A stretch of 64,000 bases of DNA, from the NCBI RefSeq assembly GCF_963664735.1, contig NZ_OY761553.1, positions 4,461,001-4,525,000 of the forward strand, given 5' to 3'. The notes beneath the pieces were generated by a model that ran no database searches, was not told where the DNA came from, and was given only the letters and a program-made list of their open reading frames with translations. Source of the stretch: an uncultured Cohaesibacter sp. Its GTDB lineage: Bacteria > Pseudomonadota > Alphaproteobacteria > Rhizobiales > Cohaesibacteraceae. Shown here piece by piece: positions 18,322 to 26,900 of the stretch (within the stretch, counting starts at the first letter, position 1; each line of letters opens with the position of its first letter). Made by a program: the position numbers and the translations under genes.

Positions 18322-19040
18322 TGTCCGTCAAATTTCTGCCAAGCGGGGACAGGGGCCTGACGATCCAGTTCGGCTTCGATATTGATCGTGCACTCAGTCG
18401 TCAGATAATGGCTTTGCGTGCGGCGGTGGAAGATGCCGAAATAGAAGGTGTTATCGAAACCGTTCCGACCTACCGCTCCCTGCTTGTGCATTATGACCCG
18501 ATAGCAATCCGCCAGAGCGAACTGATCGAACGTATCGAACCGTTATTGGCAGATCTTGGTGAAGGCGAAAAGGCGAGCGCGACACGGTGGCATCTGCCTA
18601 TTTGTTTTGAGGCAGATTTCGCGCCGGACATTGATCATGTCGCCGATTTTGCGTCCATGTCATCAGACGACGTCAAAGACGTGATGACCGAAACCGAGCA
18701 TTATGTTTATATGCTCGGTTTTGCTCCCGGCATGCCCTATATGGGCGATCTTCCTCAAGCGCTGAATATTCCACGGCGCAAGTCACCGGTGCAGGGTATT
18801 CCGAAAGGATCGGTGCTAGTGGCTACAGGGCTGACGGTCATTTATCCGGCGGTTAATCCTTCAGGGTGGCATATTGTCGGGCGCTGTCCGGTGCCTTTGT
18901 TCGATCTTGAAAAAAGTGATCCGGTGTTGCTGTCGCCGGGGGATCGGGTGTGCTTCCGGCCGGTGCCGCTTAAGGAGTATGAAGCAATAGCAGAGCAGAT
19001 CCTGCAAGGTCGTTATGAAATTCAAGGAGAAGAAATCTGA
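18321..19040 (+). CDS. pxpB: 5-oxoprolinase subunit PxpB (KipI/allophanate hydrolase subunit 1 family)
   Basis: 239 aa, with the KipI-type motifs LGFAPGMPYMGDLP around residues 132-145, PRRKSPVQGIPKGSV and NPSGWHIVGRCPVPLFD. It works with PxpA and PxpC in ATP-dependent cleavage of 5-oxoproline. It overlaps pxpA by one base and pxpC by one base (TGATG), the usual pxpABC layout. Older annotations call such proteins allophanate hydrolase subunit 1 or sporulation kinase inhibitor KipI homologues; the adjacency of pxpA and pxpC favours 5-oxoprolinase. Confidence 0.94.
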   Translation: MSVKFLPSGDRGLTIQFGFDIDRALSRQIMALRAAVEDAEIEGVIETVPTYRSLLVHYDPIAIRQSELIERIEPLLADLGEGEKASATRWHLPICFEADFAPDIDHVADFASMSSDDVKDVMTETEHYVYMLGFAPGMPYMGDLPQALNIPRRKSPVQGIPKGSVLVATGLTVIYPAVNPSGWHIVGRCPVPLFDLEKSDPVLLSPGDRVCFRPVPLKEYEAIAEQILQGRYEIQGEEI

Positions 19041-20068
19041 TGTCTTGCGCGTTGGAAGTGATTGAGCCCGGTCTGATGACAACCGTGCAAGACTTTGGGC
19101 GGTTTGGCCATCAGGCGCAGGGGATGCCAACATCCGGGGCGCTTGATGCAGGTAATCTACGTCTTGCCAACGCGCTTGTTCATAATGACGAAGGGCTGGG
19201 GGCGCTGGAAATGCGCATCCTTGGTCCGACTTTTGAGGTGGCTGCCGACAGTGTTCGCGTTGCGTTGACCGGCACGGAAGGGGCGCTGGAGATTCTCGGT
19301 GGTCCAGTGGCTTCGGTTCCTGCCTATCGATCCGTTGTGTTGACGCGTGGGCAGCGGTTCCGCGTGGGGCGGATTTCTGACAGCGCAGTTTGTTATCTGG
19401 CCGTTGAAGGTGGGTTTGACCTGCCGGACATGTATGAAAGTCAGTCTACCTATATGGCTGGAGGGTTTGGGGGCTTCAAGGGTCGATCTCTTCAAAGAGG
19501 CGATCTTCTGCCTCTGGTCCTCTCGCAAGCAAGCGATAAACCAATCGCTCTTAGTCCATCGCCTCTTCTCTATGCGCAAGCCGGTTCCGTTCGTGTCGTT
19601 TTGGGGCCGCAGGATGACTATTTCAGCGACGAGGGGCTGCACCGCTTTTTTGCCCAGACTTACCATGTGACCGCCGAGGCCAACCGAATGGGGCTGCGTT
19701 TGCAGGGTGAGCCAATCGCACATTCCAAGGGAGCGGATATCAATTCCGACGGTATCGTGACGGGCTCCATTCAGGTTCCCGGGAGCGGAATGCCGATCAT
19801 ACTGTTGGCAGACCATCAGACGACCGGTGGCTATGCGAAGATTGCGACGGTCGCCAGCGCGGACTTGCCGCGGCTGGGCCGTATGTCTCCGGGGGCTGCC
19901 CTGACCTTTGTTGCCGTGTCCGTTGATGACGCGGAACGTGCTGCGATGGATCTTGAAATGCAGGTGCGAAACCTGATCGAGTCTCTGGTTTTTCTCTCTG
20001 ATGAGGTTGCTCTGTTAGACTATTTGCTGATGCACGAGCCAATAATCAGTGGACTATTTGTTGAATAA
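19040..20068 (+). CDS. pxpC: 5-oxoprolinase subunit PxpC (biotin-dependent carboxyltransferase-like)
   Basis: 342 aa with the YbgK/KipA family start VIEPGLMTTVQDFGRFGHQ and MPTSGALDAGNLRLANALV, then YLAVEGGFDLP and, further on, ANRMGLRLQGEPI with VPGSGMPIILLADHQTTGGY. It is the third, allophanate hydrolase subunit 2-like component of 5-oxoprolinase. It is the terminal gene of the operon and its 3' end faces the GntR-family regulator across a 134-bp gap containing a copy of that regulator's putative operator motif. Confidence 0.94.
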   Translation: MSCALEVIEPGLMTTVQDFGRFGHQAQGMPTSGALDAGNLRLANALVHNDEGLGALEMRILGPTFEVAADSVRVALTGTEGALEILGGPVASVPAYRSVVLTRGQRFRVGRISDSAVCYLAVEGGFDLPDMYESQSTYMAGGFGGFKGRSLQRGDLLPLVLSQASDKPIALSPSPLLYAQAGSVRVVLGPQDDYFSDEGLHRFFAQTYHVTAEANRMGLRLQGEPIAHSKGADINSDGIVTGSIQVPGSGMPIILLADHQTTGGYAKIATVASADLPRLGRMSPGAALTFVAVSVDDAERAAMDLEMQVRNLIESLVFLSDEVALLDYLLMHEPIISGLFVE

Positions 20069-20142
20069 GTATGACTAATTGTCACGGTTGGCGGGATGTT
20101 GCTCTCTGACATGTCGGCAGGGTGCGACTCTATGGCACGGAA

Positions 20143-20156
20143 ACTGATATGCTAGT
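20143..20156. promoter_or_regulatory. Isolated third copy of the putative uronate-regulator operator
   Basis: ACTGATATGCTAGT, read on the minus strand as ACTAGCATATCAGT, differs at one position of 14 from ACTGGCATATCAGT in the uxaC promoter. It lies in the convergent gap between pxpC and the regulator gene, about 0.8 kb from the promoter copies. The match is seen directly; function is inferred and a chance match cannot be excluded. Confidence 0.35.
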
Positions 20157-20202
20157 TGCTGTGGTCTTGAGAGGCACTTTTCGTCGGCATTAAACGAAAG
20201 TT

Positions 20203-20904
20203 CTATTCTTCATTGGTTGCAAAATAGTCTGGATGCTCTTCGCGTATGCGTGGCATGATCGTCAAGATTTCACGCAAGTGCTTGTTGATTTCCTCTGATG
20301 CGACCGTCGTATTCTTTGACTCGATTGCATCGAAAATCCGTTTATGGGCTGCAAATGCCGTGTCGATTGCGAATGTCAGGGACAAAAATCGCACGCGGTC
20401 CATGTGGGCCTTATTGTCTTTGATGAGCTGCCAGACGAAGTCTACGCCGCAGCGATCACATATCTCTTTGTGGAACTGATCGTCCAGAGCGTGGAACAGT
20501 TCCGAATCCCGCGCAACGACGGTTTTCCTTTGTTGTTCAAGGAGATCGCGCAAAGCTTCGATATCTTCCGAGGCCAGTTTTTCGCATGCGGTGATGACGG
20601 TTTTCGTTTCCAAGGCGCAGCGTATGAAGCGTGCCTGCTCAACCGATTTTTTGGAGATGAGCGAAATAGTCGTCGCCACTTGAGGGCGCATCGATAGAAA
20701 CCCCAGCTTGGACAGGCGATAAAAGGCATCGCGGACCGGCTGGCGTGAAACACCCAAGGCTTTCGCGACCTCAGCTTCCGATATTTTCGATCCCGGTTGC
20801 AGCTCCAAAGTAAGTATCTGCCTATGCAGTTCATCGAAAACTGAATCAGCAACTGACAAGCGGTTTAACGGGGTCAAGACTGTATCGATCGTGTTTTTTG
20901 GCAT
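20203..20904 (-). CDS. FCD-domain GntR-family regulator, probable hexuronate regulator
   Basis: 233-aa DNA-binding protein. An N-terminal winged helix has HRQILTLELQPGSKISEAEV and ALGVSRQPVRDAFYRLSKLG (about 27-70), and an FCD all-alpha effector domain occupies the rest, with the ligand/metal region DDQFHKEICDRCG and AAHKRIFDAIESKN. Within FadR-type GntR proteins this resembles the UxuR/ExuR/KdgR-like uronate regulators. An ATG at 20916 is possible, but the ATG at 20904 has GGAG six bases upstream and is preferred. It is divergent from uxaC and the TRAP/uronate operon, with two repeated operator-like sequences between them, so regulation of uronate catabolism is a strong contextual inference. 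Confidence 0.88.
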   Translation of the reverse strand: MPKNTIDTVLTPLNRLSVADSVFDELHRQILTLELQPGSKISEAEVAKALGVSRQPVRDAFYRLSKLGFLSMRPQVATTISLISKKSVEQARFIRCALETKTVITACEKLASEDIEALRDLLEQQRKTVVARDSELFHALDDQFHKEICDRCGVDFVWQLIKDNKAHMDRVRFLSLTFAIDTAFAAHKRIFDAIESKNTTVASEEINKHLREILTIMPRIREEHPDYFATNEE

Positions 20905-20927
20905 TATACGCTCCATGCGCGGATATT

Positions 20928-20977
20928 ACTGGCATATCAGTTTACAAGCAAGGAAAACTGGTATATTAGTTTGCAAG
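20928..20977. promoter_or_regulatory. Tandem operator repeats in the regulator-uxaC intergenic region
   Basis: Two 21-bp direct repeats start 29 bp apart at 20928 and 20957 and match at 18 of 21 positions. Each begins with an imperfect dyad of the form ACTGGnATATnAGT, followed by TTnCAAG. Location between divergent regulator and catabolic genes, repetition and dyad symmetry are what is expected of FCD-GntR operators. Assignment to the adjacent regulator is inferred. Confidence 0.65.
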
Positions 20978-21023
20978 AGACAAAGATTTCCCCTGAAGCC
21001 GACAAACAATAGGGAGGCTCACC

Positions 21024-22424
21024 ATGTTGGATCCAGATAGACTCTTTCCCATCGAAGACAAAGCCCGTTCGATAGCCCGTTCTCTTTACGAGAGCGTGCG
21101 CTCAATGCCGATCATAAGTCCTCACGGACATACGGATCCCAGCTGGTTTGCCAAGAATGAGAGATTTCCGAACCCTGCTCAGTTGTTCATCACACCTGAT
21201 CACTATGTTTTCAGAATGCTTTGCTCACAGGGGGTAAAGCTAGAGGAGGTCGGGGTTCCCCGTATTGATGGTGGTTGGACAGAAACCGATGGTCGCAAGA
21301 TCTGGCGGATCTTTGCAAAGCACACGTATCTGTTTCGCGCGACGCCTTCGCGTATGTGGTTGAGTCATGCTTTTGAGGATGTTTTTGGCTGGACGGAATG
21401 GTTAAACGAGGACAATGCTGATCGAGCATATGATCATATTGCGGAATGTCTTGAAAAACCAGAGTTTTTGCCTCGTGCTCTCTATGAACGCTTCAATATT
21501 GAGGTTTTGGCTACTACAGAGTCGCCGCTGGATGATCTGAAATGGCATCGCGCGATCAAGGAAAGTGGCTGGAAAGGTCGCGTTGTAACGGCTTATCGCC
21601 CTGATCCGGTTGTCGATCCTCACTATAAGGGCTTTGTTGAAAATATCGAGAAATTCGGAGAAGTTGCCGGCGTTAATGCAACGAGCTGGCAAGGATATCT
21701 CGAGGCTCACCGCATTCGTCGCGCATATTTCAAGGAATTTGGAGCAACCTCTTCGGATCATGGGCATCTGACTGCCCGTACCGAGAATTTCTCTCAGGCT
21801 GATGCCGAGGCTTTGTTCCAGAAAGCGCTGAAAGGGGAGTGCTCTGCCGAGGAGGCTGATGCTTTCCGTGGTCACATGTTGACCGAAATGGCTCGGATGA
21901 GCCTTGAGGATGGTCTGACCTTGCAGATCCATCCGGGTAGCAATCGCAACCATTCAAATCCTGTATTTGAAACCTTCGGTCTGGATAAGGGCTTCGATAT
22001 TCCGACACGGACCGATTATGTTCACGCGCTCAAGCCTTTGCTTGATGCTGTCGGTATGGAGAGGAATCTCAAGGTTATTCTCTTCACACTGGATGAGACA
22101 AGCTACGCTCGTGAACTTGCGCCACTGGCTGGCGTTTATCCGGCTCTTCGTCTTGGGCCTGCATGGTGGTTCCATGACAGCCCCGAGGGCATGCGCCGGT
22201 TTAGGGAGATGACGACAGAAACTGCCGGTTTCTATAACACCGTCGGTTTCAACGATGACACAAGAGCATTCTGCTCTATTCCTGCCCGGCATGACGTTGC
22301 GCGTCGGGTGGACTGTGCCTTCCTCTCCACACTGGTCGCTCAGGGGCGGCTGGCTGAGGACGAGGCTTTTGAGGTCGCTGCTGACCTCACCTATCGGCTT
22401 GTTAAGCAGGCCTATCAGCTCTGA
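21024..22424 (+). CDS. uxaC: Glucuronate/galacturonate isomerase
   Basis: 466-aa amidohydrolase-fold isomerase converting D-glucuronate to D-fructuronate and D-galacturonate to D-tagaturonate. Diagnostic segments are [17 protein letters not shown] (metal-binding His pair, about 31-47), [29 protein letters not shown] and [18 protein letters not shown], followed by [23 protein letters not shown] sits just before the ATG. It is the first gene of the uronate operon and the entry step for both uronates, directly followed by the TRAP carrier genes. Confidence 0.96.
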   Translation: MLDPDRLFPIEDKARSIARSLYESVRSMPIISPHGHTDPSWFAKNERFPNPAQLFITPDHYVFRMLCSQGVKLEEVGVPRIDGGWTETDGRKIWRIFAKHTYLFRATPSRMWLSHAFEDVFGWTEWLNEDNADRAYDHIAECLEKPEFLPRALYERFNIEVLATTESPLDDLKWHRAIKESGWKGRVVTAYRPDPVVDPHYKGFVENIEKFGEVAGVNATSWQGYLEAHRIRRAYFKEFGATSSDHGHLTARTENFSQADAEALFQKALKGECSAEEADAFRGHMLTEMARMSLEDGLTLQIHPGSNRNHSNPVFETFGLDKGFDIPTRTDYVHALKPLLDAVGMERNLKVILFTLDETSYARELAPLAGVYPALRLGPAWWFHDSPEGMRRFREMTTETAGFYNTVGFNDDTRAFCSIPARHDVARRVDCAFLSTLVAQGRLAEDEAFEVAADLTYRLVKQAYQL

Positions 22425-22456
22425 TTTTCAGGGCTACTTCATGGAGGAACAAACTA

Positions 22457-23431
22457 ATGCTTAAGACTTTGACTACTGCACTGGTTGCCAGCGTCGCGAT
22501 GATCGCAACAGCATCCGCTTGTGAAATTACGCTCAAGTCTTCCGATACCCATCCCGATGGATATCCGACTGTTGAAGCAGTGAAATACATGGGCGAGCTG
22601 CTTAAAGAACGTACTGACGGCCGTATCTGTGTTGAAGTTTTCCATTCTGCTCAGCTGGGAGAGGAAAAAGATACGATTGAGCAGACCAAATTTGGTGTGA
22701 TCGACCTGAACCGCGTTTCCACTGGTCCTTTCAACAATATCGTTGAAGAAACCAAAGTGGTTTCCCTGCCTTACATCTTCAAGGACGTTGAGCATATGCA
22801 TCGCGTTGTTGACGGTCCTATCGGAGCTGACATTCTCAAAGGCTTCGAGCCAGAAGGTTTTGTTGGTCTGACCTATTATGATGGTGGCGCTCGCAGCTTC
22901 TATAACAGCGTTAAGCCAATCAAATCCATGGATGACCTGAAAGGCATGAAAATCCGCGTTATGCAGTCTGATATCTTCGTTGATATGATGACCGCTCTTG
23001 GCGCGAACGCAACACCACTGCCTTATGGTGAAGTTTATTCTTCCATCCAGACCGGCGTTATCGATGGTGCCGAAAACAACTGGCCTTCCTATGAATCTTC
23101 AGGCCACTATGAAGTTGCTCCAAACTATACGCTCGATCAGCATCTGATCGTTCCTGAAGTTTTGGTTATGTCCAAGATCAGCTACGACAAACTGAGCCCT
23201 GAAGATCAGGCTCTGGTTATGCAGGCTGCTAAAGACTCCACGCCAAAAATGCGTGAACTCTGGGCCGCTCGTGAAAAAGTATCTGAAGAAAAAGTCCGTG
23301 CAGCTGGTGTGAATGTCGTTACCGAAATCGACAAAGCTCCGTTCATGGCTGCCATGGATGCTGTTTACGAAAAACATGTTACCTCTGAGAAACTCAAAGA
23401 ACTCGTAAAACGCATTCGCGCAACCGACTAA
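22457..23431 (+). CDS. dctP: TRAP transporter substrate-binding protein DctP, probably for uronates
   Basis: 324-aa periplasmic binding protein. The signal peptide covers about residues 1-21 (ending ATASA before a Cys). The mature protein has the DctP family pattern: the substrate-contacting Arg in [12 protein letters not shown] (Arg167), the [30 protein letters not shown] block and [16 protein letters not shown]. SBPs of this group bind glucuronate/galacturonate; combined with uxaC upstream and kdgF/kduI downstream, uronate uptake is a strong inference. Cys directly after the cleavage region could in principle be lipidated, though the lipobox is atypical. A hairpin after the stop may raise its expression over that of the membrane subunits. 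Confidence 0.92.
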   Translation: MLKTLTTALVASVAMIATASACEITLKSSDTHPDGYPTVEAVKYMGELLKERTDGRICVEVFHSAQLGEEKDTIEQTKFGVIDLNRVSTGPFNNIVEETKVVSLPYIFKDVEHMHRVVDGPIGADILKGFEPEGFVGLTYYDGGARSFYNSVKPIKSMDDLKGMKIRVMQSDIFVDMMTALGANATPLPYGEVYSSIQTGVIDGAENNWPSYESSGHYEVAPNYTLDQHLIVPEVLVMSKISYDKLSPEDQALVMQAAKDSTPKMRELWAAREKVSEEKVRAAGVNVVTEIDKAPFMAAMDAVYEKHVTSEKLKELVKRIRATD

Positions 23432-23443
23432 TTCTTGATCGCG

Positions 23444-23475
23444 GCCCATGGCGACTTCGCCATGGGCTGTTTTTG
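23444..23475 (+). terminator. Attenuating hairpin between dctP and dctQ
   Basis: GCCCATGGCG, loop ACTT and CGCCATGGGC form a perfect 10-bp stem followed by TGTTTTTG, just downstream of the binding-protein stop. Such intra-operon hairpins are common after binding-protein genes and favour excess SBP by partial termination or 3'-end protection. Because the next genes lack another obvious promoter, partial read-through is inferred. Confidence 0.7.
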
Positions 23476-23486
23476 CGGAGAATAAA

Positions 23487-24008
23487 GTGCAAAACCAATT
23501 AAAAACAGTAGCCAGCATAATGGGCGCTTTGTCCACTGCGGCGCTATGGTTGGCGAGTGTAGGTCTGGTTCTCATGACCGCATTCACTGCCGCTCAGGTG
23601 TTCGTGCGCTATGTATTAAATGACTCCATCGTATGGAGCGAGCCGGTCTCTATCGTGCTGATGGCGTGGTTCATCTTTCTTGGGGCTGCCGTCGGTATCC
23701 GCGAAGGCAACCACCTCAGCTTTGATGTTCTGCTTATCTTTGTGCCCGACACAGTGAAAACCATCTTCTATACGCTTTCGGATATCGTCGTTATCTCGTT
23801 CGGTTTCGGCATGCTTTGGTATGGTGGTGAACTGATGAACTCGGGTTGGCATATCAAAATCCCGACCTTGGGTCTGCCCCGTGCGATTGATTACATGCCG
23901 CTCGTTGTCGGTGGATTTTTGGTCATTCTCTTTTCGCTCGAGCGCCTTGCGCGCCGTGCTGCAGGCCTTCCGACTGCTCGCTTTGGCGAAACGGATATAG
24001 AGGAGTAG
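23487..24008 (+). CDS. dctQ: TRAP transporter small permease DctQ
   Basis: 173-aa four-helix membrane subunit linking the binding protein to DctM. Hydrophobic segments appear at about 10-38, 50-68, 85-105 and 130-150, with the family marker VRYVLNDSIVWSEPVS and FLGAAVGIREGNHLSFD. A longer reading from an ATG at 23448 would start inside the upstream hairpin. The GTG at 23487 with GCGGAG seven bases ahead is the better start, giving VQNQLKTVASIMG at the N terminus. Four bases separate its stop from the dctM start, so the two are coupled. Confidence 0.92.
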   Translation: MQNQLKTVASIMGALSTAALWLASVGLVLMTAFTAAQVFVRYVLNDSIVWSEPVSIVLMAWFIFLGAAVGIREGNHLSFDVLLIFVPDTVKTIFYTLSDIVVISFGFGMLWYGGELMNSGWHIKIPTLGLPRAIDYMPLVVGGFLVILFSLERLARRAAGLPTARFGETDIEE

Positions 24009-24012
24009 TTGG

Positions 24013-25293
24013 ATGGAAACCTGGATCCTTTTCGGCTCATTTTCGGTGTTGCTGCTCATCGGTACACCTGTCGCTTTCTGCCTTGGCGTTGCTTCTTTCG
24101 CAACCATTCTTTATCTCGGCATTCCCCCGGTTGTGGTTTTTCAGCGTTTGACAGCCGGTGTATCCGTGCTCGCGCTGATGGCAATTCCCTTCTTTATCTT
24201 TGCCGGCGAAATTATGGTGCGAGGCGATATCGCGCGGAGGCTGGTTGACCTTGCCGGAGGCATGGTGGGGCACATACGCGGTGGTCTCGGCCAAGTAAAT
24301 ATTCTGGCATCTGTGATGTTCGGTGGTATTTCCGGCTCTGCTGCCGCAGACGCAACCGCTATCGGTGGCATCATGGTGCCTCAGATGAAAAAGCGCGGTT
24401 ATGATGTATCATATGGCGTGAACGTGACGGTTCTTGCCGCATTGATTGCCCTGATGCTTCCGCCATCACACAACCTGATCATCTATTCCATTTCGGCCGG
24501 TGGCAAGCTTTCCATCGCCGACTTGTTTACCGCTGGTATCCTGCCGGGCCTTCTGTTGGCTCTGGGGCTGATGATCACCGCCTACTTTGTTGCCAAGAAA
24601 AAAGGCTATCCAACCGAGCCGTTTGCCGGTTGGCGTGCTTTGGGTCGCATGTTCATCAATGCATTCCCGGGAATTCTCCTGATCGGCATCATTTTCGGTG
24701 GTGTTCGCTCGGGTGTGTTCACTGCGTCTGAAAGCTCCTGTATCGCAGCGGTCTACGCGGTTCTGGTTACCGTGTTTGCCTATCGTACAATGAACTTCAG
24801 GGAATTCGTCGAGACATGTAAGTCAGCTGTGCGTACGACGGCCATGGTGCTGCTGGTTATCGGCTGTGCCGCAGCCTTCGGTTGGCTGCTTGCTTACCTG
24901 CGTATTCCTGCTCATTTGGTTGAAACCCTAAAGCATATTTCCAACAATCCGCTTGTTATCCTGCTTCTGATCAACCTTTTGCTGCTGATGCTTGGTACGT
25001 TCATGGACATGTCTCCATTGATCGTTATCACCACGCCGATCTTCCTGCCGGTTGCTACAGCCTTTGGTGTCGATCCGATCCATTTCGGTGTGATCCTGAT
25101 CCTCAACTTGGGTATCGGCTTGTGTACGCCACCGGTTGGAACGGTGCTGTTCGTTGGTTGCGCGGTCGGCAAGATTCCTGTTTGGGAAGTTATCCGCACC
25201 ATTTGGCCATTCTATGGTGCCGCTTTCGGGGTGCTGATGCTGGTGACCTACGTTCCCTTCCTTTCTCTCTGGCTGCCAAGCCTGTTCCACTAG
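24013..25293 (+). CDS. dctM: TRAP transporter large permease DctM
   Basis: 426-aa, about 12-helix sodium-coupled translocation subunit. It carries the DctM landmarks GTPVAFCLGVASF, FIFAGEIMVRGDIARRLV, GGISGSAAADATAIGGIMVP, LMLPPSHNLIIYSISAGG (position usually PPS) and LGTFMDMSPLIVITTPIFLP with LGIGLCTPPVG. GAGGAG precedes the start. It completes the uronate TRAP transporter and is followed at nine bases by kdgF. Confidence 0.95.
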   Translation: METWILFGSFSVLLLIGTPVAFCLGVASFATILYLGIPPVVVFQRLTAGVSVLALMAIPFFIFAGEIMVRGDIARRLVDLAGGMVGHIRGGLGQVNILASVMFGGISGSAAADATAIGGIMVPQMKKRGYDVSYGVNVTVLAALIALMLPPSHNLIIYSISAGGKLSIADLFTAGILPGLLLALGLMITAYFVAKKKGYPTEPFAGWRALGRMFINAFPGILLIGIIFGGVRSGVFTASESSCIAAVYAVLVTVFAYRTMNFREFVETCKSAVRTTAMVLLVIGCAAAFGWLLAYLRIPAHLVETLKHISNNPLVILLLINLLLLMLGTFMDMSPLIVITTPIFLPVATAFGVDPIHFGVILILNLGIGLCTPPVGTVLFVGCAVGKIPVWEVIRTIWPFYGAAFGVLMLVTYVPFLSLWLPSLFH

Positions 25294-25302
25294 GAGTGTA
25301 AT

Positions 25303-25620
25303 ATGTACGTAAAGTCATTTCCTGTCGTCGGTGAAGACACTGCAACGCCAAGACAAGTTGTTGCAGACAGTCCTGAATTGATGGTGGTGGCTTTCCAATT
25401 TAAAGAGGTGGGCGCCGAGGGTGCCCTCCACAATCATCCTCATGTCCAGTCTACTTTTGTGAAAGAAGGTCGTTTCCGGTTCACAATTAATGAGGACAGT
25501 TTTGAGGTCGGCCCCGGTGATAGTTTCGTTATTCCTTCGGGAGCAACACATGGGTGCGTCTGTCTTGAGCCCGGTACGCTCATTGATTGCTTTACCCCTC
25601 GCCGTGACGATTTTCTCTAA
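25303..25620 (+). CDS. kdgF: Cupin protein, KdgF-like unsaturated-uronate processing enzyme
   Basis: 105-aa single-cupin protein. It shows HNHPHVQSTFVKEGRFRF (metal ligands His/His plus Gln, about 44-61), GDSFVIPSGATHGCV and the terminal PRRDDFL, closely following KdgF proteins. KdgF accelerates ring opening of 4,5-unsaturated uronate monosaccharides released by pectate or alginate lyases, forming the linear keto-uronate that KduI uses. It lies between the TRAP genes and kduI, as expected for this role. RBS GGAG precedes the ATG. No polysaccharide lyase is encoded in the window, so unsaturated uronates must arrive from elsewhere. Confidence 0.85.
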   Translation: MYVKSFPVVGEDTATPRQVVADSPELMVVAFQFKEVGAEGALHNHPHVQSTFVKEGRFRFTINEDSFEVGPGDSFVIPSGATHGCVCLEPGTLIDCFTPRRDDFL

Positions 25621-25743
25621 TCAAGTTTGCCCTTCCAGCCAGCCGATCAGACTTTGTGATTGATGGCCGGAAGGGTGCCCTCTTTGAGTGACCAAGCGAC
25701 TGTTGCCCACGAGGCCGGTGCTTAGACAACAAGGAATTTCCCG

Positions 25744-26568
25744 ATGCTTACAGTCAAAACCGTTCACGCTGTTCATGCAGACCATGCGAAGGGTATGGAT
25801 ACCCAGGCGCTTCGTGATCACTTTCTTTCAGAAGGTCTGTTTACCGAAGGCGAAATTCGCCTGACCTACACCCATTATGAGCGCATGATCGTTGGTGGTG
25901 CTGTGCCAAATGGTTCCTTTCTTGTTCTGGACGAAGTCAAGGAATGCGGCACGCCGAGCATTATGGATCGCCGTGAAATGGGTATCGTCAATATCGGTCA
26001 AACCGGTCAGGTTTCCTGTGGCGGGATTGATTATGTGCTCGATCATGGTGATGTGCTGTATTTGCCCAAAGGCTCCGGGGCGATCTCCTTCTCTGGTTAT
26101 GGCCGCTTCTATATAACGTCCACACCTGCTCACAAGGAGCTGCCAGCCAAGCTGATCAAGATTGAAGAGGCCAAAAGCGTTCATATGGGGGCACCTGAAA
26201 CCTCTAACGAGCGTACGATCTATCAATTCATTCATCCGCTTGTTATGGAATCCTGCCAGTTGATCCTTGGCTATACAAAGCTGCATCAGGGTTCTGTCTG
26301 GAACACGATGCCTGCTCATGTGCATGATCGTCGTATGGAAGCTTACTGCTATTTCGGCATGGAACCCTCTTCTCGGGTTATGCATTTCATGGGCGAGCCA
26401 ACAGAAACGCGGCATCTTGTTTTGAAAAATGAAGATGTCGTCGTCTCCCCGCCTTGGTCAATCCATTCCGGGGCCGGTGTTGGCAGCTATACCTTCATCT
26501 GGGCCATGGGCGGCGATAATGTCGATTATACAGACATGGACTTTGTTGCCATGGAAGATTTGCGCTAA
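25744..26568 (+). CDS. kduI: 5-dehydro-4-deoxy-D-glucuronate isomerase (4-deoxy-L-threo-5-hexosulose-uronate isomerase)
   Basis: 274-aa bicupin isomerase converting 5-keto-4-deoxyuronate (DKI) to 2,5-diketo-3-deoxygluconate, the substrate of KduD. Recognisable are DRREMGIVNIG, YLPKGSGAISFSG, the zinc site MPAHVHDRRMEAYCYF (about 196-211) and VVSPPWSIHSGAGVGSYTFIWAMGGDN near the end (shown here in two overlapping family blocks). Length matches the E. coli enzyme (278 aa). It is separated from kdgF by 123 bp and from uxuA by about 330 bp, so it may have its own expression signals. Confidence 0.95.
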   Translation: MLTVKTVHAVHADHAKGMDTQALRDHFLSEGLFTEGEIRLTYTHYERMIVGGAVPNGSFLVLDEVKECGTPSIMDRREMGIVNIGQTGQVSCGGIDYVLDHGDVLYLPKGSGAISFSGYGRFYITSTPAHKELPAKLIKIEEAKSVHMGAPETSNERTIYQFIHPLVMESCQLILGYTKLHQGSVWNTMPAHVHDRRMEAYCYFGMEPSSRVMHFMGEPTETRHLVLKNEDVVVSPPWSIHSGAGVGSYTFIWAMGGDNVDYTDMDFVAMEDLR

Positions 26569-26900
26569 GGCGCAGATGAAAACGCTTTTGAGTTGGCCAG
26601 TGCGCTGGCCAGCTTGTCAAATGACAAAGGGCGGTTTCGGGTGGAACTGATTGGATCGCTGCTTTTGCTCTTTGAACCCCGGTTTTCGCTGATGCTTTGA
26701 TGCTGGCGGAAATATCAATATAAAGATCAATAACTTATGGTGCTGTTTTGACCATCTTTCAGGCGGTGCCAGATTAGTAAACAACGTCGGCTACAGGCTT
26801 ATTCTTGGTGCCCTTACGGCTCAGGACGAGGTTGTTGTGCGCTAAATTCTCTCCGAGCAGCCCGATGACAGGCTGCCTATGTGACCGAAAGGGCTATGAA
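26569..26900. other. Intergenic region between kduI and uxuA
   Basis: About 330 bp without a supported gene. A 7-bp stem TGGCCAG-TGCG-CTGGCCA (26594-26611) directly followed by TTGTCA-AA-TGACAA may act as a transcript-end structure, but there is no T-run. An open frame extending the uxuA reading upstream to 26805 has no family similarity. The rest probably holds a promoter for uxuA-uxaA-uxaB-kduD. Confidence 0.4.
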
